A stretch of 64,000 nt of DNA from an uncultured Sphingobacteriaceae bacterium (GCA_946480915.1 CAMLLO010000006.1:116408-180407); one strand, 5' to 3'; positions 8,167 through 19,557 are shown, counted from the stretch's first letter. Translations and numbers: made by a program. Notes: generated from the letters alone by a model not told the origin.

Positions 8167-9579
8167 TTAAACCAATTCTTTTTCTTGTAACAAAGTTCTA
8201 GGATCTGTAACCACGCCGGTAATTGCTGCCGCAGCTGCAACAAGCGGACTAGCAAGCATTGTTCTTGCTCCCGGGCCTTGTCTTCCTTCAAAGTTTCTGT
8301 TCGAAGTACTTACAGCATATTTTCCTGCGGGTACTTTATCGTCGTTCATTGCCAAACATGCGGAGCATCCAGGCTGACGAAGCGTAAATCCTGCTTCAGT
8401 GAGAATATCCAGAATTCCTTCTTCTTTAATTTGCGCCTCAACAATATGCGATCCAGGTACCAACCATGCTGTTACATTGTCGGCTTTTTTCTTTCCTTTA
8501 ACAACGGATGCAAACGCTCTGAAATCTTCAATTCTGCCGTTTGTGCAGCTTCCCACGAAAACGTAATCTACCGGTTTGCCAATCATTGATTCGCCTTCAT
8601 GGAAGCCCATGTAACCAAGAGATTTTTCATAAGTCGCAACACCGCCTTCAACCTGGTCTGCATCAGGAATTGAGTTAGAAATTCCCATACCCATTCCTGG
8701 GTTTGTTCCGTAGGTGATCATCGGTTCAATTTCCGAACCATCGAACGTGTATTCTTTGTCAAATACCGCGTCAGCATCAGTTTTAAGCGTTTGCCAGTAA
8801 GCCATCGCTTTATCCCATGCAGCACCTTTTGGTGTAAACTCGCGGCCTGCAACATAATCAAATGTAGTTTGATCCGGAGCAATCATCCCACCACGGGCAC
8901 CCATTTCGATACTTAAATTACAAACCGTCATACGGCCTTCCATGCTCATTTTCTCAAACACTTCACCTGCGTATTCAACAAAATATCCGGTAGCTCCCGA
9001 TGTAGTCAATTTAGATATGATGAACAAGGCAACATCTTTTGGAGTGACACCGTAACCCAAGCTTCCGGTAACGTTAATCCGCATACTCTTGGGTTTTTGC
9101 TGCATAATGCACTGAGCTGCAAGTACCATTTCAACTTCAGAGGTTCCAATACCAAAAGCGATAGCGCCAAAAGCACCATGAGTGGATGTATGCGAGTCGC
9201 CGCAAACAATGGTTGCGCCAGGCTGCGTAATACCATATTCCGGTCCAACTACGTGAACAATACCATTTTTCTGGTGACCTAATCCCCAGTGGCTGATTCC
9301 GTACTCGTTGGAATTAGTTTCCAAAGCTTTAAGTTGATTAGCTGAAAGAGGGTCAGAAACGGGTAAGTGTTGATTAATAGTCGGAGTATTATGATCGGCT
9401 GTCGCAAATGTGCGCTCCGGATACAATACTTTCGTGCCACGGCTCTTCAATCCAAGAAAGGCCACAGGACTTGTAACCTCATGAATTAAATGACGGTCAA
9501 TAAATAACACGTCGGGCCCGCCTTCAATCTTACGCACTACGTGAGTGTCCCACACCTTATCAAATAATGTCTTGCTCAT
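8167..9579 (-). CDS. leuC: 3-isopropylmalate dehydratase large subunit
   Basis: 470-residue aconitase-family subunit that carries the catalytic [4Fe-4S] cluster. Cluster ligands are seen in [10 protein letters not shown] (one Cys) and [11 protein letters not shown] (two Cys); other conserved blocks are [13 protein letters not shown] and the C-terminal [12 protein letters not shown]. With LeuD it interconverts 2- and 3-isopropylmalate via dehydration and rehydration. Start [11 protein letters not shown] matches the usual family N-terminus. It lies between leuA and leuD in the operon. Confidence 0.96.
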   Translation of the reverse strand: MSKTLFDKVWDTHVVRKIEGGPDVLFIDRHLIHEVTSPVAFLGLKSRGTKVLYPERTFATADHNTPTINQHLPVSDPLSANQLKALETNSNEYGISHWGLGHQKNGIVHVVGPEYGITQPGATIVCGDSHTSTHGAFGAIAFGIGTSEVEMVLAAQCIMQQKPKSMRINVTGSLGYGVTPKDVALFIISKLTTSGATGYFVEYAGEVFEKMSMEGRMTVCNLSIEMGARGGMIAPDQTTFDYVAGREFTPKGAAWDKAMAYWQTLKTDADAVFDKEYTFDGSEIEPMITYGTNPGMGMGISNSIPDADQVEGGVATYEKSLGYMGFHEGESMIGKPVDYVFVGSCTNGRIEDFRAFASVVKGKKKADNVTAWLVPGSHIVEAQIKEEGILDILTEAGFTLRQPGCSACLAMNDDKVPAGKYAVSTSNRNFEGRQGPGARTMLASPLVAAAAAITGVVTDPRTLLQEKELV

Positions 9580-9742
9580 TTTATTTTGTTGTTGTTAATT
9601 ATCTTTCCTGTTCTTGATCTTCAATTCTTGCGAAACCTTCTCTTCAATAGCTGCTCTTCATTCAGCGCACTTAACACAGAATTTTGAATTCGTAAACCGG
9701 ATTTAAAATTCCTTTCCTCACACGCGACCAGACTATACACGG

Positions 9743-11251
9743 CTACACAAATTTATTCAAAGCGTCCAGATATGCATTGGCCGAGGCTCTTACAATATCC
9801 GTGCTAAAACCGTAACCCATGTACGATTTATCGTCATGAATTACACGCATATCTACTTTACTCACATCATCACTTCCACCATGGATCGAATGGATATTAA
9901 ACTCCTTAATCTCTACCTGCTGACCCAGAATATTCTGAATAGCGTGTATCGTGGCGCTAACCGGACCGTTTCCTGTTGCCGTCGCTTCATGCTCCGCTCC
10001 ATTGTAACTTAAGTTAATAACGGCCTGAGGAGTCGTCTGGTCTCCGCAGGTTACCTGTAATGAATTGATTTTTACACCATTCTTAAAATTGGTTTCTGCT
10101 TCTTCGCCCATCAGGCGCAAAAGATCATCATCCTTAATTTCTTTTTTCTGATCAGCCATTGCCAGGAAACGTTGATACGTTTGATCAAGATCAATGCGTT
10201 CGATGGAATATCCAAGACGCTCCAAATGATGTTTCAACGCATGTCTTCCGCTACGGGCAGTCAAAATGATCTCTGACTGGTCGATCCCCACATCTTCCGG
10301 GTTCATAATTTCATACGTCTCACGATGCTTAAGTACTCCATCCTGATGTATCCCCGAGCTATGTGCGAATGCATTTTTGCCGATAATAGCTTTGTTCGGC
10401 TGAACCGGCATACGCATCATACGGCTAACCATGCCGCTCAAATTATATAGATGTTTGGTGTTAATGTTGTTGTGGAAACCTAAGGAAGTATGTGTTTTCA
10501 TAATCATCACCACTTCTTCAAGAGAGGTGTTCCCTGCACGCTCGCCAATACCATTAATGGTACATTCTACCTGGCGTGCACCGTTTTGAATACCAGCAAT
10601 ACTGTTTGCGGTTGCAAGTCCTAAGTCGTTATGGCAATGCACTGAAATAACAGCCTGATCGATGTTTTTTACGTTTTCTTTCAGAAAGCGAATTTTGGCG
10701 CCATATTGTTCCGGCAAGCAATATCCGTTTGTATCCGGGATATTAACTACCGTTGCACCTGCCGCTATTACGGCTTCTATCATCTGAGCCAAAAATACAT
10801 TATCTGCTCTTCCTGCATCTTCAGCATAGAACTCAATGTCTTCAACAAAAGACTTAGCATATTTCACTGCTTCAACAGCACGTTCAAGTATTTTCTCGCG
10901 TGTGCTGTTAAATTTATACTGAATATGCATGTCTGATGAGCCAATTCCTGTATGGATACGAGGATATTTGGCATGTTTTAATGCTTCTGCCGCACAATCA
11001 ATGTCGCCTTTATTTGCACGTGTTAAAGCACAAATAATCGGATCACGAACTACTTTCGATAGTTCAACCACACTTTGAAAATCGCCTGGACTTGAAATTG
11101 GGAAGCCCGCTTCGATAACATCAACACCTAAAGACTGAAGAGCTTCTCCAATAATTATTTTTTCGGGGGTTGTTAATTGTGAGCCGGGCACCTGCTCTCC
11201 ATCACGAAGGGTAGTGTCAAATATATAGATACGGTTTGGATCGTGTAACAT
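9743..11251 (-). CDS. leuA: 2-isopropylmalate synthase
   Basis: First committed enzyme of leucine synthesis, condensing acetyl-CoA with 2-oxoisovalerate. 502 residues. The barrel begins [18 protein letters not shown], has the metal ligands in HCHNDLGLA and the NGIGERAGN motif, and ends in a LeuA dimer/regulatory domain from about residue 385 where leucine normally binds. It is clearly distinct from the CimA-type paralogue downstream: [14 protein letters not shown] replaces VEIASARVS. Codes immediately downstream of the ModF-like ATPase gene, about 30 bp away. Confidence 0.94.
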   Translation of the reverse strand: MLHDPNRIYIFDTTLRDGEQVPGSQLTTPEKIIIGEALQSLGVDVIEAGFPISSPGDFQSVVELSKVVRDPIICALTRANKGDIDCAAEALKHAKYPRIHTGIGSSDMHIQYKFNSTREKILERAVEAVKYAKSFVEDIEFYAEDAGRADNVFLAQMIEAVIAAGATVVNIPDTNGYCLPEQYGAKIRFLKENVKNIDQAVISVHCHNDLGLATANSIAGIQNGARQVECTINGIGERAGNTSLEEVVMIMKTHTSLGFHNNINTKHLYNLSGMVSRMMRMPVQPNKAIIGKNAFAHSSGIHQDGVLKHRETYEIMNPEDVGIDQSEIILTARSGRHALKHHLERLGYSIERIDLDQTYQRFLAMADQKKEIKDDDLLRLMGEEAETNFKNGVKINSLQVTCGDQTTPQAVINLSYNGAEHEATATGNGPVSATIHAIQNILGQQVEIKEFNIHSIHGGSDDVSKVDMRVIHDDKSYMGYGFSTDIVRASANAYLDALNKFV

Positions 11252-11281
11252 GATTTTTTGCGTGATAAAATGTTCTTCTTT

Positions 11282-12757
11282 TTATACTAAGCAGCTTTCC
11301 GATATATGTTCGATAGCTTTTACTTCACCTTTTTCTAATACTAATCGTTTCTCCAAGCAAGCCGGCAAGGCAGATTCAAAATGCCCGACATAAATTAGGG
11401 TCATTCCGTTGCTGCACAGCTCATCCACCAAATGGTTGAAATATTGGGTTTGCTGCTGATCTAAGCCTTGACACGGCTCATCAAGTATTAACAACTCGGG
11501 GTTTTTAATAATCGTTCTCGCTAATAAAACCAGTCGCTGTTTTCCCAGGGGAAGTGTTCGCAGCAAATCGTTTTTATTTTCGGTTAACCCGAAGAATTCA
11601 ACCAATTCGTCAACCTGAACGCTTTTCGAATAAGGTAATTGTTGAAATAATCCTACCGAATCATAAAAGCCAGATGCAATACTTTGCCAAACTGTTGATG
11701 AAGGATCAAAATACCAATGGAATTCCGGCGAAATTAAGCCGATATGTTGCTTGATATCCCAAACGCTTTCACCGCTTCCTCTTTTATTTCCGAATAAGTA
11801 AAGCGTATTAGCATAAGCTTGCGGGTGATCGCCATTCAATAAACTCAACAAGGTTGACTTTCCTGAGCCATTCGGCCCTTGTAAAAGCCATTTTTCTCCA
11901 GCTTTAATTTTCCAGTTGATGTTTTTTAACACCTGCTTCTCGCCGTAACTGATACTTACATTCACCAGTTTTGCAATGTTTTCTGACGAGTAATCAGGTG
12001 TTTTTTTTAAAAAATCCGGCAACTTCCTGAGTGGTCTTTCTGGTAAGGCCGATATCATTTCTCTGGAACTATAGCATTCTAACCGACCGTCTTTTATTTC
12101 CGCAAAGCGATTAATGCTTCCGGGCAATGCAATATCAGCATCGTTGCAAATCAAGATTAATTGAACACCATCTGCAGAAACTTCATCTAACAAGTTATTT
12201 AAGTTTCCACGAGATGCAGCATCTAGTCCTGTATAAGGCTGGTCGATAACCAACAATTGAGGCTTTAACCACAATGCCTTAACCAACTGGAGTTTTTTAT
12301 GCTCCCCGCTGGATAGTTCGATCAATTGAGAATTTTTAAGATCCGAAAAGCCTAAGGCATTTAAAAGATTTTCGACATTATTAAATTCAAGATTATTTTC
12401 TTTCCCGTAAAGAGCCAATTCAGCTTTTACAGTGAGTGTTTCCTTCGCCTGCTGACTTGTATAGCGCTGTTGATAATAGAAATTAGCAACGCCTTCTAAG
12501 TTTTTAAACTGATACCAGCTTTCAACATACAAAGCTTTGGCGGGCAGTCTGGTTTCCGGACTGAAATTGATTCTTACCTCACCAACAGCACTTTGCAAAC
12601 CGGTAATAATTTTAGCTAATGACGTTTTACCGCTGCCGCTGATTCCGCTCAGCAACCAGTTTTCGCCACGACTTATCAGCCAATTCAAATCCTTTAATAT
12701 CAATTTAGATTGATATTGCAGGTTTAGATTTTGGATATGGACGACTGGTTGCGACAT
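11282..12757 (-). CDS. Twin-ATPase ABC protein, ModF-like
   Basis: 491 residues with two complete ABC ATPase domains and no membrane segment. Domain one: Walker A GISGSGKTS, signature LSSGEHKK, Walker B LLVIDQP (Gln in place of the usual Glu-rich DEP). Domain two: Walker A GPNGSGKST, a weak signature region LPLGKQRLV, Walker B LLILDEP. This layout matches ModF/PhnC-like soluble ABC proteins of unknown role. Start ATG 12757 (MSQPVVHIQN) is chosen because the upstream in-frame 27 codons are encoded by a palindromic repeat. It is wedged between ilvC and leuA in the amino acid operon, which is unusual. Confidence 0.8.
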   Translation of the reverse strand: MSQPVVHIQNLNLQYQSKLILKDLNWLISRGENWLLSGISGSGKTSLAKIITGLQSAVGEVRINFSPETRLPAKALYVESWYQFKNLEGVANFYYQQRYTSQQAKETLTVKAELALYGKENNLEFNNVENLLNALGFSDLKNSQLIELSSGEHKKLQLVKALWLKPQLLVIDQPYTGLDAASRGNLNNLLDEVSADGVQLILICNDADIALPGSINRFAEIKDGRLECYSSREMISALPERPLRKLPDFLKKTPDYSSENIAKLVNVSISYGEKQVLKNINWKIKAGEKWLLQGPNGSGKSTLLSLLNGDHPQAYANTLYLFGNKRGSGESVWDIKQHIGLISPEFHWYFDPSSTVWQSIASGFYDSVGLFQQLPYSKSVQVDELVEFFGLTENKNDLLRTLPLGKQRLVLLARTIIKNPELLILDEPCQGLDQQQTQYFNHLVDELCSNGMTLIYVGHFESALPACLEKRLVLEKGEVKAIEHISESCLV

Positions 12758-12763
12758 TATTTT

Positions 12764-12878
12764 AAGCCTCACCCCAACCCTCTCCAAAGGAGAGGGAGTT
12801 GCGAGCGTTTTATTTTTATTTAGAGCCTTCTCAATCAAAGTCCCCTCTCTTTTGGAGAGGGGATTTAGGGTGAGGCTT
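12764..12878. repeat. Long imperfect inverted repeat (REP-like) between ilvC and the ABC gene
   Basis: AAGCCTCACCC (12764-12774) is mirrored by GGGTGAGGCTT (12868-12878); inside, CCCTCTCCAAAGGAGAGGG and CCCCTCTCTTTTGGAGAGGGG are each hairpins. This 'CTCACCCCAACCCTCTCC' element is a common intergenic sequence in Bacteroidota. As RNA it would form a strong structure directly after ilvC and so could lower downstream expression. Confidence 0.85.
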
Positions 12879-14360
12879 TTATACAGTTTTAATAGCTTTC
12901 ATTGCAGTCATCGCTTTACGCAATGTTGTACCTACAACTTCCACCTGATGATTACGTAAGGTCTCATTGATAGCCACTAATTGCATGTTATCAACAGACC
13001 CATCTTTGCCTTCATTGAAGTTTTTACCAACTAAATCGGTATCAACTTTCTTCATGAAATCAGCCAATAATGGTTTGCAAGCCTGATCAAATAGATAGCA
13101 ACCATACTCAGCGGTATCAGAAATTACACGGTTCATTTCGAATAATTTTTTACGTGCAATAGTATTCGCGATAAGCGGAGTTTCGTGTAAGGACTCATAG
13201 TAAGCCGACTCAGGTTTGATACCTGCTTCAACCATTGTTTCGAAAGCTAATTCAACACCGGCTCTTACAAAAGCAACCATTAAAAGATAGTTGTCGAAAT
13301 ATTCTTGCTCGCCAATTTTAACGTCACCTGCCGGAGTTTTTTCGAAAGCGGTTTCGCCAGTTTCAGCTCTCCACGCTAATAAGTTTTTATCGCCGTTAGC
13401 CCAGTCTTCCATCATGATACGGCTAAACTCGCCACTCATGATATCATCCTGGTGTTTTTGAAACAAAGGACGCATGATGTCTTTCAACTCTTCAGAAATT
13501 TCAAAAGCTTTGATTTTAGCAACATTGCTTAAACGGTCCATCATACCCGATACACCACCATGTTTTAAAGCTTCGGTAATTACTTCAACACCGTATTGAA
13601 CTAGTTTAGAAGCGTAACCAGCGTCGATTCCTTTTTCGATCATTTTGTCGAAAGAAAGGATCGATCCTGTTTGCAACAAACCACAAAGGATAGTTTGCTC
13701 GCCCATCAAATCTGATTTCACTTCAGCTACGAAAGATGATCTTAGTACACCCGCTCTGTGACCGCCTGTACCTACGCAATAAGCTTTTGCTTCCGCTAAT
13801 CCTTTTCCCTGAGGGTCGTTTTCCGGGTGAACCGCAATTAGAGTGGGTACGCCAAATCCTCTAACATATTCAGATCTAACTTCGCTGCCCGGTGACTTTG
13901 GGGCTACCATGATAACGGTAAGATCCTTACGGATCTGCATTCCTTCTTCAACAATATTAAACCCGTGAGAGTACGATAAAGTAGCTCCCTGTTTCATCAA
14001 TGGCATAACTGCATTAACAACAGAAGTGTGTTGTTTATCCGGAGTAAGGTTGATCACTAAATCGGCAGTCGGAAGTAATTCTTCGTAAGTGCCAACGGTG
14101 AAGTTATTTCCGGAAGCGTTTTTCCAGGAGTCTCTTTTTCCTTCGATAGCCTCTTTACGCAATGCATAACTAACATCTAAGCCACTATCTCTTAAGTTTA
14201 AACCTTGATTTAAGCCTTGAGCGCCGCAACCTACGATTACAATTTTTTTCCCTTTTAGCGCATTTACGCCATCAGAAAATTCAGAACTGTCCATGAATTC
14301 GCATACACCCAATTGGTTTAATTGCTCTCTAAGGGGTAGTGTATTAAAATAATTTGCCAT
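12879..14360 (-). CDS. ilvC: Ketol-acid reductoisomerase, class II (long form)
   Basis: NADPH-dependent isomeroreductase that converts acetolactate and acetohydroxybutyrate to the dihydroxy acids of the valine/isoleucine pathway. At 493 residues it is the long form with a duplicated C-terminal knotted domain, as in E. coli (491). N-terminus [18 protein letters not shown] is E. coli-like; the dinucleotide motif is [10 protein letters not shown] and the Mg-binding acidic residues lie in the [11 protein letters not shown] block and its repeat. About 200 bp separate it from ilvN upstream. Confidence 0.96.
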   Translation of the reverse strand: MANYFNTLPLREQLNQLGVCEFMDSSEFSDGVNALKGKKIVIVGCGAQGLNQGLNLRDSGLDVSYALRKEAIEGKRDSWKNASGNNFTVGTYEELLPTADLVINLTPDKQHTSVVNAVMPLMKQGATLSYSHGFNIVEEGMQIRKDLTVIMVAPKSPGSEVRSEYVRGFGVPTLIAVHPENDPQGKGLAEAKAYCVGTGGHRAGVLRSSFVAEVKSDLMGEQTILCGLLQTGSILSFDKMIEKGIDAGYASKLVQYGVEVITEALKHGGVSGMMDRLSNVAKIKAFEISEELKDIMRPLFQKHQDDIMSGEFSRIMMEDWANGDKNLLAWRAETGETAFEKTPAGDVKIGEQEYFDNYLLMVAFVRAGVELAFETMVEAGIKPESAYYESLHETPLIANTIARKKLFEMNRVISDTAEYGCYLFDQACKPLLADFMKKVDTDLVGKNFNEGKDGSVDNMQLVAINETLRNHQVEVVGTTLRKAMTAMKAIKTV

Positions 14361-14558
14361 TTTTTATTGCTTGATTTCTATTTTACTTTTTGTGTTAATA
14401 TTTTTATTTATTCCTCTACCTGATTTAAATCATGGGCTTTTTCCAAGCTTTTTTTAGGGGATATTCTAAAATCGGCGCTAATTTAGTGTAAAAACATTAA
14501 AATCGCTTCAAATGATCGATTTTAAGTCTAAATGAAACAGTAAAAATTTTGACGATTT

Positions 14559-15164
14559 TTACATCGTGAAAACCTTAGCGCCCTTGTTTAAGTATTCATT
14601 CTCAATTACTTCGTGACCCGGCTCTTTGCGCTCAAATTCACGAAGCTTCCGGTTAAAGCCTTCGCTGTCCTTTATAATCGCAATTCTTGCGCTTCTTACA
14701 AATTCAATCAATCCGTAGGGCTGAAGTTTGGTGATAAGTGTATCGGTTTCTTCGCGGTGGCCGGTTGTTTCGAAAACAGTGTAATCAGTGCGGATAACCA
14801 CCACGCGGGCTCCGTTTTCTCGTAAAAGGCGCTCAACCAAAGCTTTCTCTGCTATCTCTTCGGTAGGTACCTTGTATAGAGCCATTTCCTGCCAGATCAC
14901 ATCTTCATTGGTGTTGAAATATACCTTTAAGACCTCAATCTGCTTTTCAATCTGACGACAAACCTTCCGAACCACATCTTCAGTTTCAGTTATCACGATA
15001 TTAAAGCGGTGGATACTCTCAATTTCAGAAGGAGAGGTATTCAAGCTTTCAATATTTATTTTCCGACGGCTAAATATAATCGCGATCCGGGTTAACAAAC
15101 CAATCTGGTTCTCCGTGTAAACGGTGATATTATATTCTTGCTTTTCAATTTTTTGTTCTGTCAT
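14559..15164 (-). CDS. ilvN: Acetolactate synthase small (regulatory) subunit
   Basis: 201-residue regulatory partner of IlvB. An N-terminal ACT domain (about residues 10-85, with ENQIGLLTRIA and the valine-site region NIESLN) is followed by the ALS small-subunit C-terminal domain. It is longer than E. coli IlvN (~96) and nearer to IlvH-type subunits. Directly downstream of ilvB (62-bp gap). Valine feedback is likely but cannot be tested from sequence. Confidence 0.93.
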   Translation of the reverse strand: MTEQKIEKQEYNITVYTENQIGLLTRIAIIFSRRKINIESLNTSPSEIESIHRFNIVITETEDVVRKVCRQIEKQIEVLKVYFNTNEDVIWQEMALYKVPTEEIAEKALVERLLRENGARVVVIRTDYTVFETTGHREETDTLITKLQPYGLIEFVRSARIAIIKDSEGFNRKLREFERKEPGHEVIENEYLNKGAKVFTM

Positions 15165-15226
15165 GACACTTGATATTAATTGAAAGGATGCATATAGCTT
15201 TAACCTTTCAGCTTTTGCCTTTATCC

Positions 15227-16963
15227 TTATTTCAACCTGATTTCACTTACACTGCAACCTTGAGGTACCATCGGGAATACATTATTTTCTTTGGTTACCA
15301 TTACTTCTAAAAGATACGCTCCTTTATGCTCAATCATTGTTTTTATTGCAGTTTTAAGGCTTTCGCGATTGTCTACACGTTGTCCCGCAATACTATAAGC
15401 TTCTGCTACTTTTACATAATCCGGACTGGTAATATTTACAAACGAGTAGCGTTTGTCGTTAAACAATTGCTGCCACTGACGAACCATCCCTAAAAATTGA
15501 TTGTTAAGAATGAGGATTTTAACATCAACGCCAAATTGCATGATTGTGCCTAATTCCTGTATGTTCATTTGCACTCCGCCGTCTCCAATTACAGCAATGA
15601 CTTCTCTATCCGGAGTGCCATATTTCGCACCAATGGCTGCGGGCAGAGCAAATCCCATAGTGCCTAAACCGCCACTGGTAATATTGCTGCGGGTTTTGTT
15701 GAACTTGGCGTAACGACATGCTACCATTTGGTGTTGCCCAACGTCAGTAACAATTACTGCTTCGCCGAGGGTAAGTTCGTTAATGAGTTGAATAACCTCA
15801 CCCATTGTGAGCTCATCAGAAGTAGGGAAAAGTTCATCCTTAATTACCGCTTCAACTTCCTGTCTTTGATAGTCTTTAAACTTTGCAAGCCATTCAGTGT
15901 GCTCTTTAGCCTGTACCAGTTCGGTTAACATCGGAAGCGTTTCTTTGCAATCTCCCCAAACCGGAACCTGTACTTTTATGTTCTTATCAATCTCCGCCGG
16001 GTCAATATCCAGATGTACAATTTTTGCCTGCTTGGCATATTTATCTAGACGTCCCGTTACGCGATCATCAAAGCGCATTCCTATTGCAATCAGTACATCG
16101 CATTCATTTGTCAATACGTTTGGCCCGTAATTTCCATGCATCCCCAGCATACCAACATTTAGGGGATGATCGGTTGGAACTGCACCTGCACCTAGTATTG
16201 TCCAGGCCGAAGGAATTCCCGACTTCTCAATAAAGGTTTTAAATTCCTGCTCGGCTCTGCCTAACAGAACACCTTGTCCCCAAAGTATAAACGGTTTTTT
16301 AGCCTGATTGATCAGGTCGGCAGCTTCCTGTACATATTCTTTACGTACGAAAGGTCTCGGACGATAGCTACGGATATGGTCGCATTTTGTATAGCCTTCA
16401 AAATTGAATTTTTGAATTTGTGCGTTCTTCGTAATATCTATTAATACAGGTCCCGGTCTTCCGCTTTTCGCGATATAAAATGCTTTAGCTAAAACCTCCG
16501 GAATCTCTGTAGCATCAGTAACCTGATAGTTCCATTTAGTTATAGGAGTAGTGATGTTAATTACATCAGTTTCCTGGAAAGCATCGGTTCCTAATAAATG
16601 CGCAAATACTTGTCCGGTTATACAAACCAAAGGAGTGCTGTCAATCTGTGCATCTGCTAATCCTGTAACCAGGTTTGTAGCCCCAGGGCCGCTGGTTGCG
16701 AATACCACACCAACCTTGCCTGATGAACGTGCATAACCCTGACCTGCATGGATTCCACCCTGTTCGTGACGAACTAGTATATGATTTATCTTATCCATGT
16801 AATCGTACAGGGCATCATATATAGGCATGATAGCTCCCCCCGGATACCCAAAAATAGTATCAACGCCTTCTGCTATCAATCCTTCCAGCAAAGCAACAGA
16901 ACCTGTCATTTCAACTGTTGTTTTTGATTCTTTTGCTGCTATCTCCTGTTGTGCTGTATCCAT
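15227..16963 (-). CDS. ilvB: Acetolactate synthase large (catalytic) subunit
   Basis: 578-residue ThDP enzyme forming acetolactate (valine/leucine) or acetohydroxybutyrate (isoleucine). Visible: catalytic Glu in VRHEQGGIHAGQGYAR, FAD-domain region in the middle, and the ThDP/Mg motif GDGGVQMN...LNNQFLGMVRQWQ near residue 465. Length is normal. It sits between ilvD upstream and ilvN downstream with short gaps, so the three are probably cotranscribed. Confidence 0.96.
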   Translation of the reverse strand: MDTAQQEIAAKESKTTVEMTGSVALLEGLIAEGVDTIFGYPGGAIMPIYDALYDYMDKINHILVRHEQGGIHAGQGYARSSGKVGVVFATSGPGATNLVTGLADAQIDSTPLVCITGQVFAHLLGTDAFQETDVINITTPITKWNYQVTDATEIPEVLAKAFYIAKSGRPGPVLIDITKNAQIQKFNFEGYTKCDHIRSYRPRPFVRKEYVQEAADLINQAKKPFILWGQGVLLGRAEQEFKTFIEKSGIPSAWTILGAGAVPTDHPLNVGMLGMHGNYGPNVLTNECDVLIAIGMRFDDRVTGRLDKYAKQAKIVHLDIDPAEIDKNIKVQVPVWGDCKETLPMLTELVQAKEHTEWLAKFKDYQRQEVEAVIKDELFPTSDELTMGEVIQLINELTLGEAVIVTDVGQHQMVACRYAKFNKTRSNITSGGLGTMGFALPAAIGAKYGTPDREVIAVIGDGGVQMNIQELGTIMQFGVDVKILILNNQFLGMVRQWQQLFNDKRYSFVNITSPDYVKVAEAYSIAGQRVDNRESLKTAIKTMIEHKGAYLLEVMVTKENNVFPMVPQGCSVSEIRLK

Positions 16964-17018
16964 TGTATTTAGGTATTAGATTATGAATTATCTCTTGCTT
17001 TTTAACTAATCGGTGACT

Positions 17019-18722
17019 TTAAAGATCTGTAACGCAACCTTCGGCTGCAGTACTCACCTGTTTGGCATATTTATAAAGCAGTCCTTTTTTTGCTTTAAGT
17101 TCTGGCTGAGTCCAGGCTGCTTTTCTTTGAGCGATCTCTTCTTCACTTACCTTTAACGTCATAACTCTGCTTATAGCATCAATTTCGATGATGTCGTTGT
17201 CTTTCACCAATCCGATTAATCCGCCTTCATAAGCCTCAGGTGTAATATGGCCTACCACAAACCCATGGGTTCCTCCGCTAAAACGACCATCCGTAATTAG
17301 GGCAACACTCTTGCCCAGGCCGACACCAATTAGTGCCGAAGTGGGTTTTAACATTTCAGGCATTCCCGGAGCTCCCTTCGGACCGACATTTCTGATCACG
17401 ACAACGTCCCCGCGCTGTACACGTCGCGACTGGATACCTTCGATCAATTCAAATTCGCCGTCAAATACACGTGCAGGGCCCTCAAAGCGTTCGCCTTCTT
17501 TGCCGGTAATTTTCGCTACACTGCCACCTTCGGCAAGATTTCCGTAGATGATCTGTAAATGCCCTGTTTCTTTTATTGGGTTTTCCTTTGGTAGGATGAT
17601 TTTTTGTGTGTCAAAGTCCAATGCAGGAACATCTGCCAGGTTTTCTGCCAGTGTTTTTCCTGTGCAGGTTAAACAATCGCCGTGCAGCCAGCCTTGTTCT
17701 AAGGCATATTTCATTACTGCAGGAACACCTCCAATATTATGAAGATCTTCCATCATGTATTTTCCGCTTGGCTTCATGTCTGCCAGTACCGGGATACGAT
17801 TGCTTATTTCCTGGAAATCGTCTTGTGTTAACTCAACGTCAACACTCTTTGCAATAGCTAAAAAGTGTAAAACAGCATTTGTTGATCCACCAAGTATCAT
17901 AATGGTAACAATGGCGTTTTCGAAAGCTTTTTTGGTCATGATATCCTTTGGCTTGATATCACGTTCCATCAAAATCTTAATTGCTTTTCCTGCATCAAGA
18001 CATTCTTGTTGCTTCTCCGGGCTCAACGCCGGGCTGGAAGAAGAGTACGGCAAACTCATACCCAGTGCTTCAATAGCAGCAGCCATGGTGTTGGCGGTAT
18101 AAATACCACCGCAGGCTCCAGCGCTCGGACAAGCATTTTTTATAATTTCTTTGAAATCTATTTCATCTAGCTCGCCTGCTATCTTTTTGCCTAAAGCCTC
18201 AAATGCCGATACGATGTTTAAATCCTCTCCCTTATAATGACCCGGTGCAATAGTGCCACCGTAAACCATTATGGAGGGGCGGTTTAATCTTCCCATGGCC
18301 ATAACAGAGCCAGGCATGTTTTTGTCACATCCCGGAAGGGCAATAATCGAATCATAATACTGAGCTCCACAAACAGCCTCTATTGAATCGGCAATTATAT
18401 CACGACTCACAAGCGAATAGCGCATGCCAGGGGTTCCGTTGCTCATTCCGTCACTTACACCAATGGTGTGAAAAATCAATCCCACTAAATCCTCTTTCCA
18501 AACACCTTCTTTAACCAGCTTGGCCAGATCATTCAGGTGCATATTACAGGTGTTGCCATCATAGCCCATGCTCACAATTCCAACCTGAGCCTTTTGCATG
18601 TCTTCATCGGTCAGGCCGATGCCGTATAGCATGGCTTGTGCTGCCGGTTGGGTAGGGTCTTGAGTAAGTACTTTACTGTAAGGATTTAATTCGATTGTTT
18701 TTTTAGTAACTGATGAATCCAT
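17019..18722 (-). CDS. ilvD: Dihydroxy-acid dehydratase
   Basis: 567-residue iron-sulfur dehydratase producing the 2-oxo acids of valine and isoleucine. Cluster cysteines are in [21 protein letters not shown] and DCLTCTGKT; the C-terminal block [15 protein letters not shown] is intact. It is the first gene of the minus-strand block; the promoter must lie in the AT-rich 18723-19000 region, but no consensus TTTG/TAnnTTTG pair is evident there. Start MDSSVTKK. Confidence 0.96.
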   Translation of the reverse strand: MDSSVTKKTIELNPYSKVLTQDPTQPAAQAMLYGIGLTDEDMQKAQVGIVSMGYDGNTCNMHLNDLAKLVKEGVWKEDLVGLIFHTIGVSDGMSNGTPGMRYSLVSRDIIADSIEAVCGAQYYDSIIALPGCDKNMPGSVMAMGRLNRPSIMVYGGTIAPGHYKGEDLNIVSAFEALGKKIAGELDEIDFKEIIKNACPSAGACGGIYTANTMAAAIEALGMSLPYSSSSPALSPEKQQECLDAGKAIKILMERDIKPKDIMTKKAFENAIVTIMILGGSTNAVLHFLAIAKSVDVELTQDDFQEISNRIPVLADMKPSGKYMMEDLHNIGGVPAVMKYALEQGWLHGDCLTCTGKTLAENLADVPALDFDTQKIILPKENPIKETGHLQIIYGNLAEGGSVAKITGKEGERFEGPARVFDGEFELIEGIQSRRVQRGDVVVIRNVGPKGAPGMPEMLKPTSALIGVGLGKSVALITDGRFSGGTHGFVVGHITPEAYEGGLIGLVKDNDIIEIDAISRVMTLKVSEEEIAQRKAAWTQPELKAKKGLLYKYAKQVSTAAEGCVTDL

Positions 18723-19237
18723 TGGGCTGCTTTTTATCTATGCCACTTATAAATCGATGGCTGTGTGTATTTAATTTTAAGGTACTTTATTTATTTTCTC
18801 AAGTTAAGTACTTGCTTCTTTTCAGTCAATAGCTTAGGAGTAAAAATGAAAAAAAGAATTTAATTCTTATAATGTATAAATATTAGAATTTAATTTTGTG
18901 TGTGGTTGAATTTTAAGAATTATAGTATTGTACTAATATACTAATTATGATTTTGGTATTCGGTATGGACTTGGCTTCGAGTTCTGCCAAATCGCAAAAA
19001 TCTTCCTGAAATTCAAAATTTGACAAAAAAACCTACAAACTCCGGCACCGGAAATCGGCTTTAATTGCCTGAACCATGTTCGGAGGTTTTTATCCAACAG
19101 TTACTGGTCTGATGTACTTGTAGATGTCGGCACCAAAAGGGCATATGAGCCTACGTCGTTTTATGCAACTTATAACTTTACTAGTCTGTCCTTGCAAATC
19201 GAAAATCAACTATTATAATTGCAAGGATGATAGATAG

Positions 19238-19396
19238 AATTTCGGAGTATTGACAAAGGGATTTTATCTCGGCTGCGATGATATTCAGGCAATAAAACGT
19301 TTTGTTGTTTATCCTGGCAAAGAGCCATTTTATATCACCAAAGACGCATTAGCACTTCCGTTAATTAATCTGATGGAGGAATTGCATAGTTTCTAA
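19238..19396 (+). pseudogene. Decayed 3' end of a gene, possibly a DUF4143-type AAA ATPase
   Basis: A 52-codon frame ending at TAA 19394-19396, preceded by an in-frame TAG and no start. The translation KGFYLGCDDIQAIKRFVVYP followed by GKEPFYITKDALALPL looks like the C-terminal strand-rich end of DUF4143-type ATP-binding proteins, judged from memory only. Sequence upstream is broken into short frames. Read as the relic of a lost accessory gene. Confidence 0.4.
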
Positions 19397-19557
19397 AATC
19401 CATCAGAGGCTGTTTACGGGGCCAGGTCTTTCTAAGGCCGGGAATGTTTAGCTTATCTATGGATGAATTTGGACGAGTCGTTTAAAACTGAGAGATCGTT
19501 TCTATAAATGGTATTTGGGAGGATTAAGACTTGAATAGGCCTCAATTATACATAGAC

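Noticed and set aside
12758..12838. Longer N-terminus for the ModF-like protein
   Set aside because: Those 27 codons fall in a palindromic intergenic element; the ABC domain begins right after ATG 12757.
14499..14523. AAAATCG/CGATTTT hairpin as terminator after ilvN
   Set aside because: Only 7 AT-rich pairs with an 11-nt loop and no proper T run; too weak to claim.
18723..19100. T-box or leader-peptide attenuator before ilvD
   Set aside because: No run of Ile/Leu/Val codons in a short ORF and no T-box sequence could be found.
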